Shown one piece after another: positions 1 to 7,679 of a stretch of DNA of 36,215 nt. Made by a program: the position numbers and the translations under genes. This DNA comes from Acidobacteriota bacterium. Lineage in GTDB: Bacteria; Acidobacteriota; Thermoanaerobaculia; Gp7-AA8. The notes beneath the pieces are model-generated. The model was not told the origin of the DNA. It made no database searches and was given only the letters and a program-made list of their open reading frames with translations. Position 1 is the stretch's first letter. Every line of letters starts with the position of its first letter. The stretch covers positions 1 to 36,215 of the forward strand of contig JAFAOU010000014.1 of NCBI GenBank assembly GCA_019247495.1. The letters run 5' to 3'.

Positions 1-214
1 TAGTGGTGCGTCGCGGATTCTGAAGCGGCTGTGAGGCTGTCCGGGCGGTGGCCGGCCCCCCTCCGAGACAATGGCGTGCGACTATACCCATCGACTTTTG
101 CAGCGTCAAGGCGTTCGTAGGACCTGATACTAAAAGTTTTAGTTGGATTCATGCGCTGTTATTTTTCACACCTCGCAGCACGCTTCGACACACGGGAACG
201 TGATAAGGAAACCG
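1..214. other. Intergenic stretch, no gene recognised
   Basis: No convincing coding region was seen on either strand. The stretch around 122-175 is clearly more AT-rich than the rest of the window. It contains a 15-nt palindrome at 129-143 (ACTAAAA, one central G, TTTTAGT). A one-base centre cannot form a hairpin, so it would be an operator-like dyad if it is anything. Nothing shows which protein would bind it, and the gene it might control could lie to the left of the window. Confidence 0.4.
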
Positions 215-333
215 GGGAAGCAGGGACGAGAGCTTAGGGACGAGGGACGAAGGAAAAGCGTCCGGCACTGCGACAGATGAGTTAGTAGCTCAAACGTCCT
301 TCCCTCGCCCCTCATCCCTCGTCCCTGCCTCTC
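215..333. repeat. Inverted repeat with heptad arms (GGGACGA family)
   Basis: The left arm (about 215-255) holds repeats of GGGACGA. The right arm (about 298-333) holds the complementary CCTCGTC/CCCTCGT units. About 40 nt separate the arms. The right arm runs up to the TGA stop of the dioxygenase gene (332-334, minus strand), so a transcript reading out of that gene would form a long imperfect hairpin directly after the stop codon. It may act as a terminator or an mRNA 3' stabiliser. No T-run follows. Confidence 0.65.
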
Positions 334-1036
334 AGTAGCTCGGCTTGAACTCGCCGGTCAAGGTGCTGATCGTCTCCCACAGCTCCGGGAAAAGTGGCTC
401 GCGAGTCCCCTGCTCCAACTGCGCCGCCGGAACGTTCTTCAATGACATCACCTTCGATCCGATCACGCGAAACGCTAACCGCATGTGCGAGTAGCGCCAG
501 TTGAGAAATGCTTCGTCGTAGTCGAGCATGGCCTGCACGAGGCGGAACATCTCCGCGTGCTCGCGCGGCTTCCGCTCGATCTCGATCACCGTCAGCGAGC
601 GGCGTCCGAGGACCGCTTCGAAGACGGGCCAGACGCGCTTGCCGACGTCGAGCAGTTTCGCGAAGCCCGGTGATTCCTGTCCGCTGCCTCGGCCGAGCGA
701 GCTCGTGCGGATGACGTGGTAGTCGGCCGGCGCCATCGTCTCCAGAATCACGATCTGCTGGCGGAGCAGATTGATGATGCGCGCGCAGCGGTCAAGCAAC
801 TCGGCGGCGAGCGCGACATCGTCGGCGGCGATCAGCTCGATGGCGCGTCCGATTTCGTAGTCGACGTGGTGCAGCCACAACTCCGCCGCCTGATGCGTCG
901 TCTGAAACAGCCGCTCCTCGGGATGCGCAAGCTCCGCGACCGGCTTCTGCAGCTCCAGCAGCTCCGGCACGCGGACGTAGCGCTCGTAATCGCTGTCGCC
1001 GCGCCCTTCGAGGATCGGTCCGGTGTGCGTGCCCAT
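332..1036 (-). CDS. Tryptophan 2,3-dioxygenase-like heme protein
   Basis: Likely opens the indole ring of L-tryptophan to N-formylkynurenine, the first step of the kynurenine pathway, in the cytoplasm. The 234-residue protein keeps the family landmarks: FQTTHQAAELW around residues 44-54 with the distal His48, LETMAPADYHVIR at 98-110 with the carboxylate-binding Arg110, SGQESPGF at 118-125, and NWRYSHMRLAFRVIG at 179-193 with His184 as the proximal heme ligand. The GTGGS loop that follows in classical enzymes is absent (SKVMSLK instead), and the protein is shorter than the usual 270-300 residues. The ATG at 1036 directly abuts the TAG of ribBA, so the two genes are co-transcribed and probably coupled. 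A related dioxygenase acting on another indole is possible. Confidence 0.85.
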   Translation of the reverse strand: MGTHTGPILEGRGDSDYERYVRVPELLELQKPVAELAHPEERLFQTTHQAAELWLHHVDYEIGRAIELIAADDVALAAELLDRCARIINLLRQQIVILETMAPADYHVIRTSSLGRGSGQESPGFAKLLDVGKRVWPVFEAVLGRRSLTVIEIERKPREHAEMFRLVQAMLDYDEAFLNWRYSHMRLAFRVIGSKVMSLKNVPAAQLEQGTREPLFPELWETISTLTGEFKPSY

Positions 1037-2239
1037 CTAGACGAGCTCGAGGATGTGGCCGAGCTTCTTCTTCTTCGCCTCTAGGTACTTGCGCGTGTCG
1101 TTCGACGGCGCGATCTCCAGCGGCACGCGTTCGACGATCTCGAGGCCGAAGCCCTCGATGGCGACGTACTTGGCGGGATTGTTCGTCAGCAGGCGGATTT
1201 TTCGTACGCCGAGGTCGCGAAGGATTTGCGAGCCGGTACCGTAGTCGCGAATGTCCGGAGGGAAACCGAGCTTCTCGTTCGCCTCGATCGTGTCGTGACC
1301 CTGCTCCTGCAGCTCGTACGCCTTCAGCTTGTTTAGCAGACCGATGCCGCGCCCTTCCTGCAATAGATAGAGGATGACGCCCTTCCCTTCCTTCGCCACC
1401 AGCTCGAAGGCGCGGTCGAGCTGATCGCCGCAATCGCAGCGGGCGGAGTGGAAGACGTCGCCGGTCAAACACGAAGAGTGGACGCGGACAAGAATCTCCT
1501 CGTCCTCGGAAACCTCGCCCATCACCAGCGCCACGTGCTCCTCGCCGGTGATGTCGCTCTTGTACAAGTGAACGCGGAAGTCGCCGTACGGCGTCGGCAT
1601 GCGGGGAGAAGCCATGGAGTGCACGTGCTTCTCGGTCTGCATCCGGTGATTGATGATGTCCGCCACCGAGATGATTTTCAGACCATGCCGGACGGCGAAC
1701 TCGCGCAGGTCGGGCATGCGCGCCATCGTCCCGTCCTCGTTCATGATTTCGCAGATGACCGCGGCCGGAGTCATGCCCGCGATCATGGCCAGATCGACGG
1801 ATGCCTCCGTCTGCCCGGCGCGTTTCAGCACACCGCCTTTTTTCGCGCGGAGCGGGAAAACATGGCCGGGCCGCAGCAGGTCGGCCGGTTTCGTTCGCGG
1901 ATCGATGGCCACCCGCACCGTCTCAGCGCGGTCATGCGCGGAGATGCCGGTGGTGACGCGTCCGCGCGCTTCGATCGAGACCGTGAACGCCGTGCCGTAG
2001 TTCGAGGTGTTGTGCTCGACCATCAGCGGCAATTCGAGCTGCTCGCATCGTTCTTCGGTCAGCGCAAGACAGATCAGTCCGCGGCCGTAGCGCGCCATGA
2101 AGTTGACCGACTCCGGCGTCACTTTGTCCGCGGCGATGCAGAGGTCGCCCTCGTTTTCGCGATCTTCGTCATCGACGATGATCACGACCTGGCCGCGGCG
2201 ATACAGCTCGGCGGCTTCTTCGATGGTGGCAAAGGGCAT
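1037..2239 (-). CDS. ribBA: Bifunctional 3,4-dihydroxy-2-butanone 4-phosphate synthase / GTP cyclohydrolase II
   Basis: Makes both precursors of riboflavin: the four-carbon unit from ribulose 5-phosphate and the pyrimidine from GTP. At 400 residues it has the usual length of the fused enzyme. The RibB half (about 1-200) shows [10 protein letters not shown] at 23-32 and [12 protein letters not shown] at 96-107. The RibA half (about 205-400) has the zinc ligands Cys257, Cys268 and Cys270 in [20 protein letters not shown], the QEGRGIGL loop at 294-301 and [17 protein letters not shown] near 352-368. A -10-like TACAAT ends 5 nt before the ATG and no Shine-Dalgarno is visible, suggesting a leaderless mRNA. 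There is no room for an FMN riboswitch between that hexamer and the start codon. The dioxygenase gene follows directly. Confidence 0.96.
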   Translation of the reverse strand: MPFATIEEAAELYRRGQVVIIVDDEDRENEGDLCIAADKVTPESVNFMARYGRGLICLALTEERCEQLELPLMVEHNTSNYGTAFTVSIEARGRVTTGISAHDRAETVRVAIDPRTKPADLLRPGHVFPLRAKKGGVLKRAGQTEASVDLAMIAGMTPAAVICEIMNEDGTMARMPDLREFAVRHGLKIISVADIINHRMQTEKHVHSMASPRMPTPYGDFRVHLYKSDITGEEHVALVMGEVSEDEEILVRVHSSCLTGDVFHSARCDCGDQLDRAFELVAKEGKGVILYLLQEGRGIGLLNKLKAYELQEQGHDTIEANEKLGFPPDIRDYGTGSQILRDLGVRKIRLLTNNPAKYVAIEGFGLEIVERVPLEIAPSNDTRKYLEAKKKKLGHILELV

Positions 2240-2244
2240 GAGTG

Positions 2245-2272
2245 ATTGTAGCTCTCGCGTGTCGGGTGTCGG
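2245..2272 (-). promoter_or_regulatory. Candidate ribBA promoter, leaderless type
   Basis: On the minus strand TACAAT (plus 2245-2250) lies 5 nt before the ribBA ATG. A CCGACA (plus 2267-2272), matching TTGACA at four of six positions, lies 16 nt upstream of it. The CCGACA is one unit of the heptad repeat array. The assignment is inferred from spacing only. Confidence 0.45.
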
Positions 2273-2329
2273 GTGTCGGGTGTCGGAAGGCTAATCTACG
2301 ACTCCCGACCCCCGACTCCCGACTCCCGA
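2259..2329. repeat. Inverted repeat with heptad arms (GTCGGGW family)
   Basis: The left arm 2259-2286 has four GTGTCGG units. The right arm 2299-2329 has about four units of the complementary type (CGACTCC, with one CGACCCC variant). The spacer is only 12 nt. It fills the space between the ribBA start and the stop of the GWxTD gene (2335-2337), so it follows one gene as a 3' hairpin and lies upstream of the next. The same 7-mer family recurs at 6576-6669. Confidence 0.75.
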
Positions 2330-2334
2330 ACGAA

Positions 2335-3876
2335 CTATCCGCCAACCTTGAAACTCTGCTCCACGGTGTACGACTGCTTCGACACCACGTCGACGATCTT
2401 CATCTTCAGCGTGTAGTCGCCCGCCTTGAGCGCCGGCTTGACTTCGGCCAGCGGAATCGTGCTCAGGATCGCGTAGTGGCCGGGGCCGGGCACGCCGGTC
2501 AGCGGCAGCGGCGCGGCGTCCGTCAGCGGCGCGCTGATCGTCTTCTTATCCGGGCCGCCGGTCAGGTCGAGCTTGAACTGCAGCTTCGGCAGATTCGTGG
2601 CCGTGTCGATGCCCGGGTTATTGATTTCCACGAAGTAGTTCAGCTCATCGCTATTCTTGAAGGTGAGATTGCCCTTCGGCACGATCTTCAGCTTCCCGAA
2701 TGCGAACGGCGATTTCGGAGGCTCGGCCGTGCCGAGCTCGTAGACGTTGTCGGAGAGGATCAGGCGCGACGTTCCGACCGATTCCTTCGTTGGACCGGTC
2801 ACTTCGATCGGGCCGGAAGTCACGAGCACCGGCTGCCCGCCCTTGGCGAGACCGACGATGGCCGTGTACTTGCCCGGCTGCAGCGTCAACGACTTGTCGA
2901 CGAAGTAGTCGGTACGCGACGCGGTCAGTTTTGCCGGCTCTTCAAACGCCGTCACACGCGTGCCCGATGCATCTTCGACCGCGCCGAAGATCGTGTCAGC
3001 TCCGTCGGCGGCGATATTCGCAGACGACGGGACGTAAACCGCTACCGGCACGAACGGATCGCCGGCCGGAGAGACGAACTCCGCGTACGCGAGCGCGGCG
3101 CCTTTGTTCGATGCCTTTCCAGCTTTCGCGTCCGCAAGCGCGGCTTCGAGAGCGGGCGTCTTGATGCCGGCAACCGGCGCGGCCGGAGCCGCCGGCTTCG
3201 CCGCAACAGCAGTCTGCGGCGTGTCGTACGTCGGAACCTTCGTCAGGCCCGGCTGCGTGATGAAGCTCGCCACCATCTTCTGCGCGGCGTTCGACTGCGG
3301 ATCGACGGACGGCGTGGCCAGCCTGAAGTCTCCGCTCCGAAACTGATCATGAAACTTCACTTCGAGACGCGGAACGCCGAAAAGCTTCTGCGCCAGATCC
3401 CCTTCGTAGATCCAGATCTGATCGGCGGAGCCACCCGAATCGCCGAAGTTGCCAGCGCCCGCGCTGTGGTCGTCGCCGCTGTTCGGCTGTGAGGCGGCCT
3501 GCGTGGTGATCTGTTTGACGGGAAGACTCGGGCCACCAAAGACGATGAGCATCCGTCCGGGATCGGTCATCGAGCCCTTTGTCCGTCCGTGACTGAATTG
3601 GGCGTCGGCGGTCTTGACGCGCGCGTCGAAATCCTCGTGGAATTCGTTGCGCGGGGTGGCCGGCGTCGGATCGCGGCGCGCCCAGAAGAGGGCGATGAAC
3701 TCATCGGCCGCGGCGTCGGTCTGGAGGTTCTTCCAGGCCGCCTTCTCCTCGGCCGTCATGATGTATTGCGCCGGCCCTTTTCCCCAGTCGGCTTTGGCCG
3801 GCGAGAGTGCCGCAAACGCGCTCGTGGCGGCGGCTGCGGTGAGGATTGCGGCGATCAGAAAGTTGCGAGTTTTCAT
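2335..3876 (-). CDS. GWxTD domain-containing exported protein
   Basis: A 513-residue protein of unknown biochemical function, in a family I associate mainly with Acidobacteriota. The start at 3876 is chosen because it gives a clean signal peptide (MKTRNFLIAA, then an Ala-rich h-region, cleavage near AFA at 20-22) and has a GGAG Shine-Dalgarno 8 nt upstream. An upstream in-frame ATG at 3951 overlaps the stop of the preceding small gene (ATGA) and would add 25 residues before the signal peptide. The GWxTD-type domain occupies about 35-118: YIMTAEEKAAWKNL, then FWARRDPTPATPRNEF at 64-79 and a divergent KGSMTD (100-105) where PGWxTD is usual. The rest appears to be beta-rich, with an Ala/Pro linker near 225-245. 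Probably periplasmic. Confidence 0.85.
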   Translation of the reverse strand: MKTRNFLIAAILTAAAATSAFAALSPAKADWGKGPAQYIMTAEEKAAWKNLQTDAAADEFIALFWARRDPTPATPRNEFHEDFDARVKTADAQFSHGRTKGSMTDPGRMLIVFGGPSLPVKQITTQAASQPNSGDDHSAGAGNFGDSGGSADQIWIYEGDLAQKLFGVPRLEVKFHDQFRSGDFRLATPSVDPQSNAAQKMVASFITQPGLTKVPTYDTPQTAVAAKPAAPAAPVAGIKTPALEAALADAKAGKASNKGAALAYAEFVSPAGDPFVPVAVYVPSSANIAADGADTIFGAVEDASGTRVTAFEEPAKLTASRTDYFVDKSLTLQPGKYTAIVGLAKGGQPVLVTSGPIEVTGPTKESVGTSRLILSDNVYELGTAEPPKSPFAFGKLKIVPKGNLTFKNSDELNYFVEINNPGIDTATNLPKLQFKLDLTGGPDKKTISAPLTDAAPLPLTGVPGPGHYAILSTIPLAEVKPALKAGDYTLKMKIVDVVSKQSYTVEQSFKVGG

Positions 3877-3947
3877 CAGTTTCTCCGGTTTCTTGAACGC
3901 GGGTCCAAACATCACAGGACCGAACCTATTCCACTCCGCGGGCGCGC

Positions 3948-4139
3948 TCATTCGCCGTCGAATTTCTCCATCTCGTCGTAGAGCTTGTCCATCTCGGCGT
4001 CGATCTCTTCCTGTTTGATCACGCCCTTGCGGACCAGCAGCGCCGCGATGCTGTGAAGCAGGATGCTGTTCTCCACGATCATCTGCTCGAACTGTTCGTC
4101 GTCATCGCCACCATTGCCTTCGCGATCGATATCATCCAT
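3948..4139 (-). CDS. Small acidic hypothetical protein
   Basis: A 63-residue acidic protein I do not recognise. The first 20 residues are Asp/Glu/Gly-rich and probably disordered. The remainder (about 22-60) reads as two helices: a leucine-rich segment (ILLHSIAALLVRKGVI) and a charged one (EEIDAEMDKLYDEMEKF). The start at 4139 is set by an AAGGAGG Shine-Dalgarno 8 nt upstream. An in-frame extension to 4217 would run into the divergent promoter region and lacks such a site. The TGA overlaps an upstream ATG of the GWxTD frame, so the two genes are probably co-transcribed. The fold could mediate a protein contact, but there is no evidence for a partner. Confidence 0.65.
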   Translation of the reverse strand: MDDIDREGNGGDDDEQFEQMIVENSILLHSIAALLVRKGVIKQEEIDAEMDKLYDEMEKFDGE

Positions 4140-4212
4140 GCCATGCGCCTCCTTCCCTGCGCGGTGTGGAGATACCACAAATCGGCGCGGCTTGCCGCGC
4201 GGCGCGGCGCAA

Positions 4213-4218
4213 TACAAT
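4213..4218 (+). promoter_or_regulatory. Candidate -10 element of the nucleoside importer operon
   Basis: TACAAT ends 7 nt before the ATG at 4226. TTGCCG (4192-4197) could be a -35, but the 15-nt spacer is short. No Shine-Dalgarno precedes the ATG, so a leaderless mRNA is inferred. The divergent small gene starts at 4139, so both promoters share 86 nt. Confidence 0.45.
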
Positions 4219-4225
4219 CGCGCGC

Positions 4226-5230
4226 ATGAAACGAATTGCCGCGCTCGCCGTTCTTCCCCTCTTCCTGCTCGCCTGTCCGAAACACGAGCCTGTCTCGACG
4301 ACGGCCACGACGACTACTACGACTACCGCCGCGCCGATGAAGGTCGGCCTCCTAACCACCGGCTCCATCAACGATGGCGGTTGGAACGCAATCGCTTACG
4401 AAGGCTTGCAGCAGATTCACAAACAACTCGGCGCCGAGATCTCGCATCAGGAGACGAAGACGCCGGCCGAGTTCGAGGAAGGCTTCCGCTCCTACGGCGC
4501 GAAAGGATTCGACCTCGCCTTCGGCCACGGCTTCGAATTTCAGGACGCGGCGCTGAAAGCGGGCAAGGAGTATCCGAAGACGGTCTTCATCACGACGTCC
4601 GGCAGCTCGGTCGCACCAAACGTCTCACCGATGGTCTTCCAACTCGAACAGGCCACCTACCTCCTCGGCGTGATCGCCGCGCGCGAATCGAAAACCGGAA
4701 AGGCGGGACTGGTCGGCGGCATCAACCTGCCGTCGATCGCGTCGACGTTCCTGGCCTTCAAAGCCGGCGCGCAGTCCGTCAATCCGAAGTTCGAAGTGAA
4801 GGAGATCTACACCGGCAACTTCGACGACGTCGGCGCCGCGAAACTGGCCACGCTCTCGCTCATCAACGCCGGCTGCGACTTCATCTTTCATCAAGCCAAC
4901 GAAGCCGGCCGCGGCGTTTTCCAGGCCTGCCAGGAACGCAAAGTCCGCTGCTTCGGCTCGAACAAAAACCAGAACGACATGGCCCCGGACGTCATCGTCG
5001 CCTCCGCCGTCCTCGACGTCCCCGCCGCCATCCTCCACATGGCCAGACTCGTCCACGACCACCAGTTCAAACCGCAGGTCTATTGGCTCGGCATGCACGA
5101 CGACATCGTCTCGCTGATCTGGAACGACAAACTGAAAACGACACTGTCACCGCAGACGGTGGCTGAGGTTTCGAGGATTGAGGCGGATATTCGCAGCGGC
5201 AAGTTTGAGGTTCCGCGAGGAAAATTCTAA
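4226..5230 (+). CDS. BMP-family (BmpA/Med) substrate-binding lipoprotein, nucleoside importer
   Basis: Binds a substrate, probably purine nucleosides, at the outer face of the inner membrane and delivers it to the ABC permease encoded just downstream. The 334-residue protein starts with a lipoprotein signal ending in the lipobox LLAC (Cys17), followed by a Thr-rich tether. The mature part has family motifs: VGLLTTGSINDGGWNAIAYEG near the N-terminus, GFDLAFGHGFEFQDAA, then QLEQATYLLGVIAA, GKAGLVGG and a late DFIFHQANEAGRGVFQAC segment. The start at 4226 was chosen because it begins the signal peptide. An earlier in-frame ATG at 4166 would mask it. The order lipoprotein, ATPase, permease, permease is the classical arrangement for BMP-type nucleoside transporters. 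The exact substrate cannot be read from sequence. Confidence 0.92.
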   Translation: MKRIAALAVLPLFLLACPKHEPVSTTATTTTTTTAAPMKVGLLTTGSINDGGWNAIAYEGLQQIHKQLGAEISHQETKTPAEFEEGFRSYGAKGFDLAFGHGFEFQDAALKAGKEYPKTVFITTSGSSVAPNVSPMVFQLEQATYLLGVIAARESKTGKAGLVGGINLPSIASTFLAFKAGAQSVNPKFEVKEIYTGNFDDVGAAKLATLSLINAGCDFIFHQANEAGRGVFQACQERKVRCFGSNKNQNDMAPDVIVASAVLDVPAAILHMARLVHDHQFKPQVYWLGMHDDIVSLIWNDKLKTTLSPQTVAEVSRIEADIRSGKFEVPRGKF

Positions 5231-5235
5231 GAGAA

Positions 5236-5320
5236 CGGATTCACGCGGGGAACGCGGAGGGCCGGAGAAAAGCGACTCTCTCTGCCTTTCTCCGCCTCTC
5301 CGCGTACTCCGCGTGAACCG
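5236..5320. repeat. Inverted repeat, CGCGGAG-rich arms
   Basis: The left arm 5236-5270 (beginning CGGATTCACGCGGGGAACGC) pairs imperfectly with the right arm 5286-5320 (ending CCGCGTGAACCG) around a 15-nt loop. It starts 5 nt after the lipoprotein stop and ends 5 nt before the ATPase ATG, filling that intergenic space. A hairpin here could uncouple a high-copy binding protein from lower expression of the membrane components, a common use of intercistronic hairpins. The same family occurs at 15955-16040. Confidence 0.75.
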
Positions 5321-5325
5321 TCCCC

Positions 5326-6612
5326 ATGCGCCTATCGCACGTCACGAAATCCTTCGGCGCGAACAAGGCCGTCGACGATGTCTCCCTCGACTTCAAACCG
5401 GGCGAGATCGTCGGCCTCGTCGGAGAAAACGGCGCGGGGAAAACGACGTTGATGTCGATCGCTGCCGGTGAGCTAACCCAAGACACCGGCACCGTCGACT
5501 ACACGAAGGCCGGGATCGTCCACCAGCACTTCCTCCTCGTGAACGAATTCACCATCGCCGAAAACCTTGCGCTGGCGATGTGGGGACGTGATGCGATGGA
5601 GATCATCCGCGACTCCGGCATCGACCTTCGCGGTGTCGGCCGCCGTGTGGCCGATCTCTCCGTCGGCGAAAAATCGAAGTTGGAGTTGATCAAGGCCATC
5701 GCCGGCCATCCACGATTTCTAATCCTCGACGAGCCCACTTCCGTCCTCGCGCCCGCCGAGGCGCGCGAGCTGTTTGACGTCATGCGGCGGCTCGCGGCAG
5801 ATGGCACCACCGTCGTCTTCATCAGCCACAAAATCCCCGAGGTGTTGGAAGTCGCATCGCGGATCGTGGTCATGCGCCGCGGACGGATCGTCGTCGACGG
5901 CGGCGCGATGAGCGCGGAGGAGTTAGCCGAGGCGATGGTCGAAAAGCGATCGCGCGAGGTCGCAACCACCGCTCGCTCGATTCGTGGCGAACCGATATTG
6001 GAACTCGACGCGCTAAAGGTTCATCCCGGCGAGATCGTGGCCATCATCGGCGTGGCCGGCAACGGTCAATCGGAGCTGGCCGCAAAACTGCGCGACACAC
6101 TTCGCGGCCGCGTCGCGCATATCCCCGAGGATCGCGCGCGCGACGGACTGATCGCCGAGATGACGATCGCCGAGAACATCGCCCTCGCCGAGCCGCGATG
6201 GAGTCCGCGCGCAGCCACGCGCCGCGCGGCGGAGTTGATCGAACGCTTCGACATCCGCGCGCAGTCGCCGCTGCAACGGGCCGGATCGCTTTCCGGCGGC
6301 AATCAACAGAAGGTGATCCTCGCGCGTGAGCTGGAGCGGAAACCGGAGATCATCGTCGCCGCCGAACCGACACGCGGCCTCGACATCGAAGCGACCCGTT
6401 TCGTTCACGACGAACTGCGCTCCGCCGCCGCCCGTGGCGCCGCCATCCTCCTCATCACTTCCGATCTCGACGAAGCCTTCGCCCTCGGCGACACCATTCA
6501 CGTGATTTATCGCGGAGTGTTGAGCGCGCGGCTCACGCCGGAAGAAGCGGCGTCGCAAGCGCCCCGATTGATGGCGGGGGTCGGGAGTCGGGAGTCGGGG
6601 GTCGGAGCATGA
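5326..6612 (+). CDS. ABC transporter ATPase with two fused nucleotide-binding domains, nucleoside importer
   Basis: Energises nucleoside uptake. Domain 1 (about 1-215): Walker A GENGAGKTT at 33-41, Q-loop VHQHF at 65-69, signature LSVGE at 111-115, Walker B FLILDEPTS at 131-139, switch His168. Domain 2 (about 222-415): degenerate Walker A GVAGNGQSE (no Lys, as is usual in this family), PEDRARDGL, signature LSGGNQQKV at 322-330, Walker B region IIVAAEPTRGLD. At 428 residues it is shorter than the usual 500 or so, mainly through loss of the early strand region in each domain. The last 11 residues (GVGSRESGVGA) are translated from the heptad repeat at 6576-6606. The stop overlaps the next ATG (ATGA). 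Confidence 0.93.
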   Translation: MRLSHVTKSFGANKAVDDVSLDFKPGEIVGLVGENGAGKTTLMSIAAGELTQDTGTVDYTKAGIVHQHFLLVNEFTIAENLALAMWGRDAMEIIRDSGIDLRGVGRRVADLSVGEKSKLELIKAIAGHPRFLILDEPTSVLAPAEARELFDVMRRLAADGTTVVFISHKIPEVLEVASRIVVMRRGRIVVDGGAMSAEELAEAMVEKRSREVATTARSIRGEPILELDALKVHPGEIVAIIGVAGNGQSELAAKLRDTLRGRVAHIPEDRARDGLIAEMTIAENIALAEPRWSPRAATRRAAELIERFDIRAQSPLQRAGSLSGGNQQKVILARELERKPEIIVAAEPTRGLDIEATRFVHDELRSAAARGAAILLITSDLDEAFALGDTIHVIYRGVLSARLTPEEAASQAPRLMAGVGSRESGVGA

Positions 6613-6669
6613 ATATCGAGCAACGCCAGCGGCGGCTCCGACTCCCGATCCCCGACTCCCGACTCCCGA
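6576..6669. repeat. Inverted repeat with heptad arms spanning a gene junction (GTCGGGA family)
   Basis: The left arm 6576-6606 (GTCGGGA-type 7-mers) lies inside the 3' end of the ATPase gene. The right arm 6636-6669 lies inside the 5' end of the permease gene. The loop (6607-6635) holds the overlapping stop and start codons (ATGA at 6609-6612). Both arms are translated: SRESGVG at the ATPase C-terminus and RLPIPDSRLPI at the permease N-terminus. Confidence 0.85.
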
Positions 6670-7679
6670 TTGCCGTTCTCGCAGCAGCGCTCTCGATCGC
6701 CCTGCTCAGCGCGAGCGGAATCGCTTTCGGACACTCGCCCCGCGAGCTGCTCTCCATCCTCATCAGCGGCTCCGTCGGATCGACCTTCGCGCTGCAAGGG
6801 ACGCTGCTGAAGTCGATCCCGCTACTGCTGACCGGCCTCTCCGTCGCCATCGCCTTCCGCGCCGGCGTCTGGAACATCGGCGGCGAAGGACAGTTCCTCG
6901 CGGGCGCCCTCGGCGCATTCCTGGCCGCGCGCTACGGCATGATCGCGGCGCTGGCGGCATCGCTCATCGCTGGCGCCATCTGGGCTTCGATCGCCTCGGC
7001 CATGCGTCTCTGGCGCAACGCACCCGAGGTGCTGACGACGATCCTGCTCAACTTCATTGCCATTCATCTCCTCGGATACGCGGTCAACGGCCCGCTGCAG
7101 GAAGCGAGCGGAAAGTATCCGCAGAGCGATGCGGTGCCAATGACGTCGATGCTGCCGATGCTCGGCGATTTGCACGCAGGAATCATCCTCGCCGTAATCG
7201 CCGCGATCGCCGCCTGGTTTCTGCTCTATCGAACATCAGAAGGACTTCGACTCCGCGCCAGCGGATTTAATCGCAGCGCCGCGAAGTGGGCCGGCGTCAA
7301 TGTCGATGCTCAACTCGTCCGCGCGATGGCCATCTCTGGCGCGATGGCCGGCCTGGCCGGCGGCATCGAGCTTCTCGGCGTCACTCACCGGCTCTTCGAA
7401 CGCTTCGCCGCCGGCTACGGCTACGCCGGAATCGCCGTGGCCCTCCTCGCGCAACTCCATCCGCTCGGCACGCTGGCGTCGGCGTTCTTCTTCGGCGCGC
7501 TCACCACCGGCGCCGGCGAACTGCAGCGGACTGCCGGGATCTCATCAACCGTCGCGACCTTCGGACAAGCGATCGTGATCCTGGTAATGATCGTCTTCAC
7601 GAGAAGCGCCCGGAGCGCTGGCGTCTCGCCGGCTGGCGTGGCGGCGTCTCGCCGCCACGGGCGGGCGGAGGAAAGGTGA
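6609..7679 (+). CDS. ABC transporter permease, nucleoside importer (YufP/NupB-like)
   Basis: One of the two membrane subunits forming the nucleoside channel. The 356-residue protein has many hydrophobic segments starting near residue 21. Family motifs include FRAGVWNIGGEGQF near 85-98 (coupling-helix region), APEVLTTILLNF near 138-149, and GFNRSAAKWAGV followed by ISGAMAGLAGGIELLG. Both termini are unusual. Residues about 9-21 come from the right arm of the heptad repeat, and residues about 332-356 (SAGVSPAGVAASRRHG and following) come from another dispersed repeat at 7611-7637. The ATG at 6609 overlaps the ATPase stop. The native start may once have been further in, but no other ATG precedes the first membrane segment. 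The gene ends as TGATG with the next. Confidence 0.92.
   Translation: MNIEQRQRRLRLPIPDSRLPIAVLAAALSIALLSASGIAFGHSPRELLSILISGSVGSTFALQGTLLKSIPLLLTGLSVAIAFRAGVWNIGGEGQFLAGALGAFLAARYGMIAALAASLIAGAIWASIASAMRLWRNAPEVLTTILLNFIAIHLLGYAVNGPLQEASGKYPQSDAVPMTSMLPMLGDLHAGIILAVIAAIAAWFLLYRTSEGLRLRASGFNRSAAKWAGVNVDAQLVRAMAISGAMAGLAGGIELLGVTHRLFERFAAGYGYAGIAVALLAQLHPLGTLASAFFFGALTTGAGELQRTAGISSTVATFGQAIVILVMIVFTRSARSAGVSPAGVAASRRHGRAEER
7611..7637 (+). repeat. Dispersed 27-bp repeat inside the permease 3' end
   Basis: The 27 bases starting CGGAGCGCTGGCGTCTCGCC are identical to 10157-10183. They are followed here by a small inverted repeat (GTGGCGGCG...CGCCGCCAC, about 7638-7659). The repeat is translated in frame as part of the permease C-terminus. 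Confidence 0.85.

Noticed and set aside
129..143. Palindrome ACTAAAAGTTTTAGT as a regulated operator
   Set aside because: A single short dyad in an AT-rich patch, with no neighbouring gene in the window and no second copy seen, so not claimed as a finding.
1448..2245. 265-codon frame opposite ribBA
   Set aside because: Antisense shadow of a certain gene, with biased composition and no family resemblance.
2240..2334. FMN riboswitch before ribBA
   Set aside because: The -10-like hexamer ends 5 nt before the ATG and the rest of the gap is heptad repeat, leaving no space or consensus for an RFN element.
2242..3492. 416-codon frame opposite the GWxTD gene
   Set aside because: Starts in the heptad repeat and reads the complement of a gene with a clear signal peptide; composition is almost all Arg/Leu/Asp.
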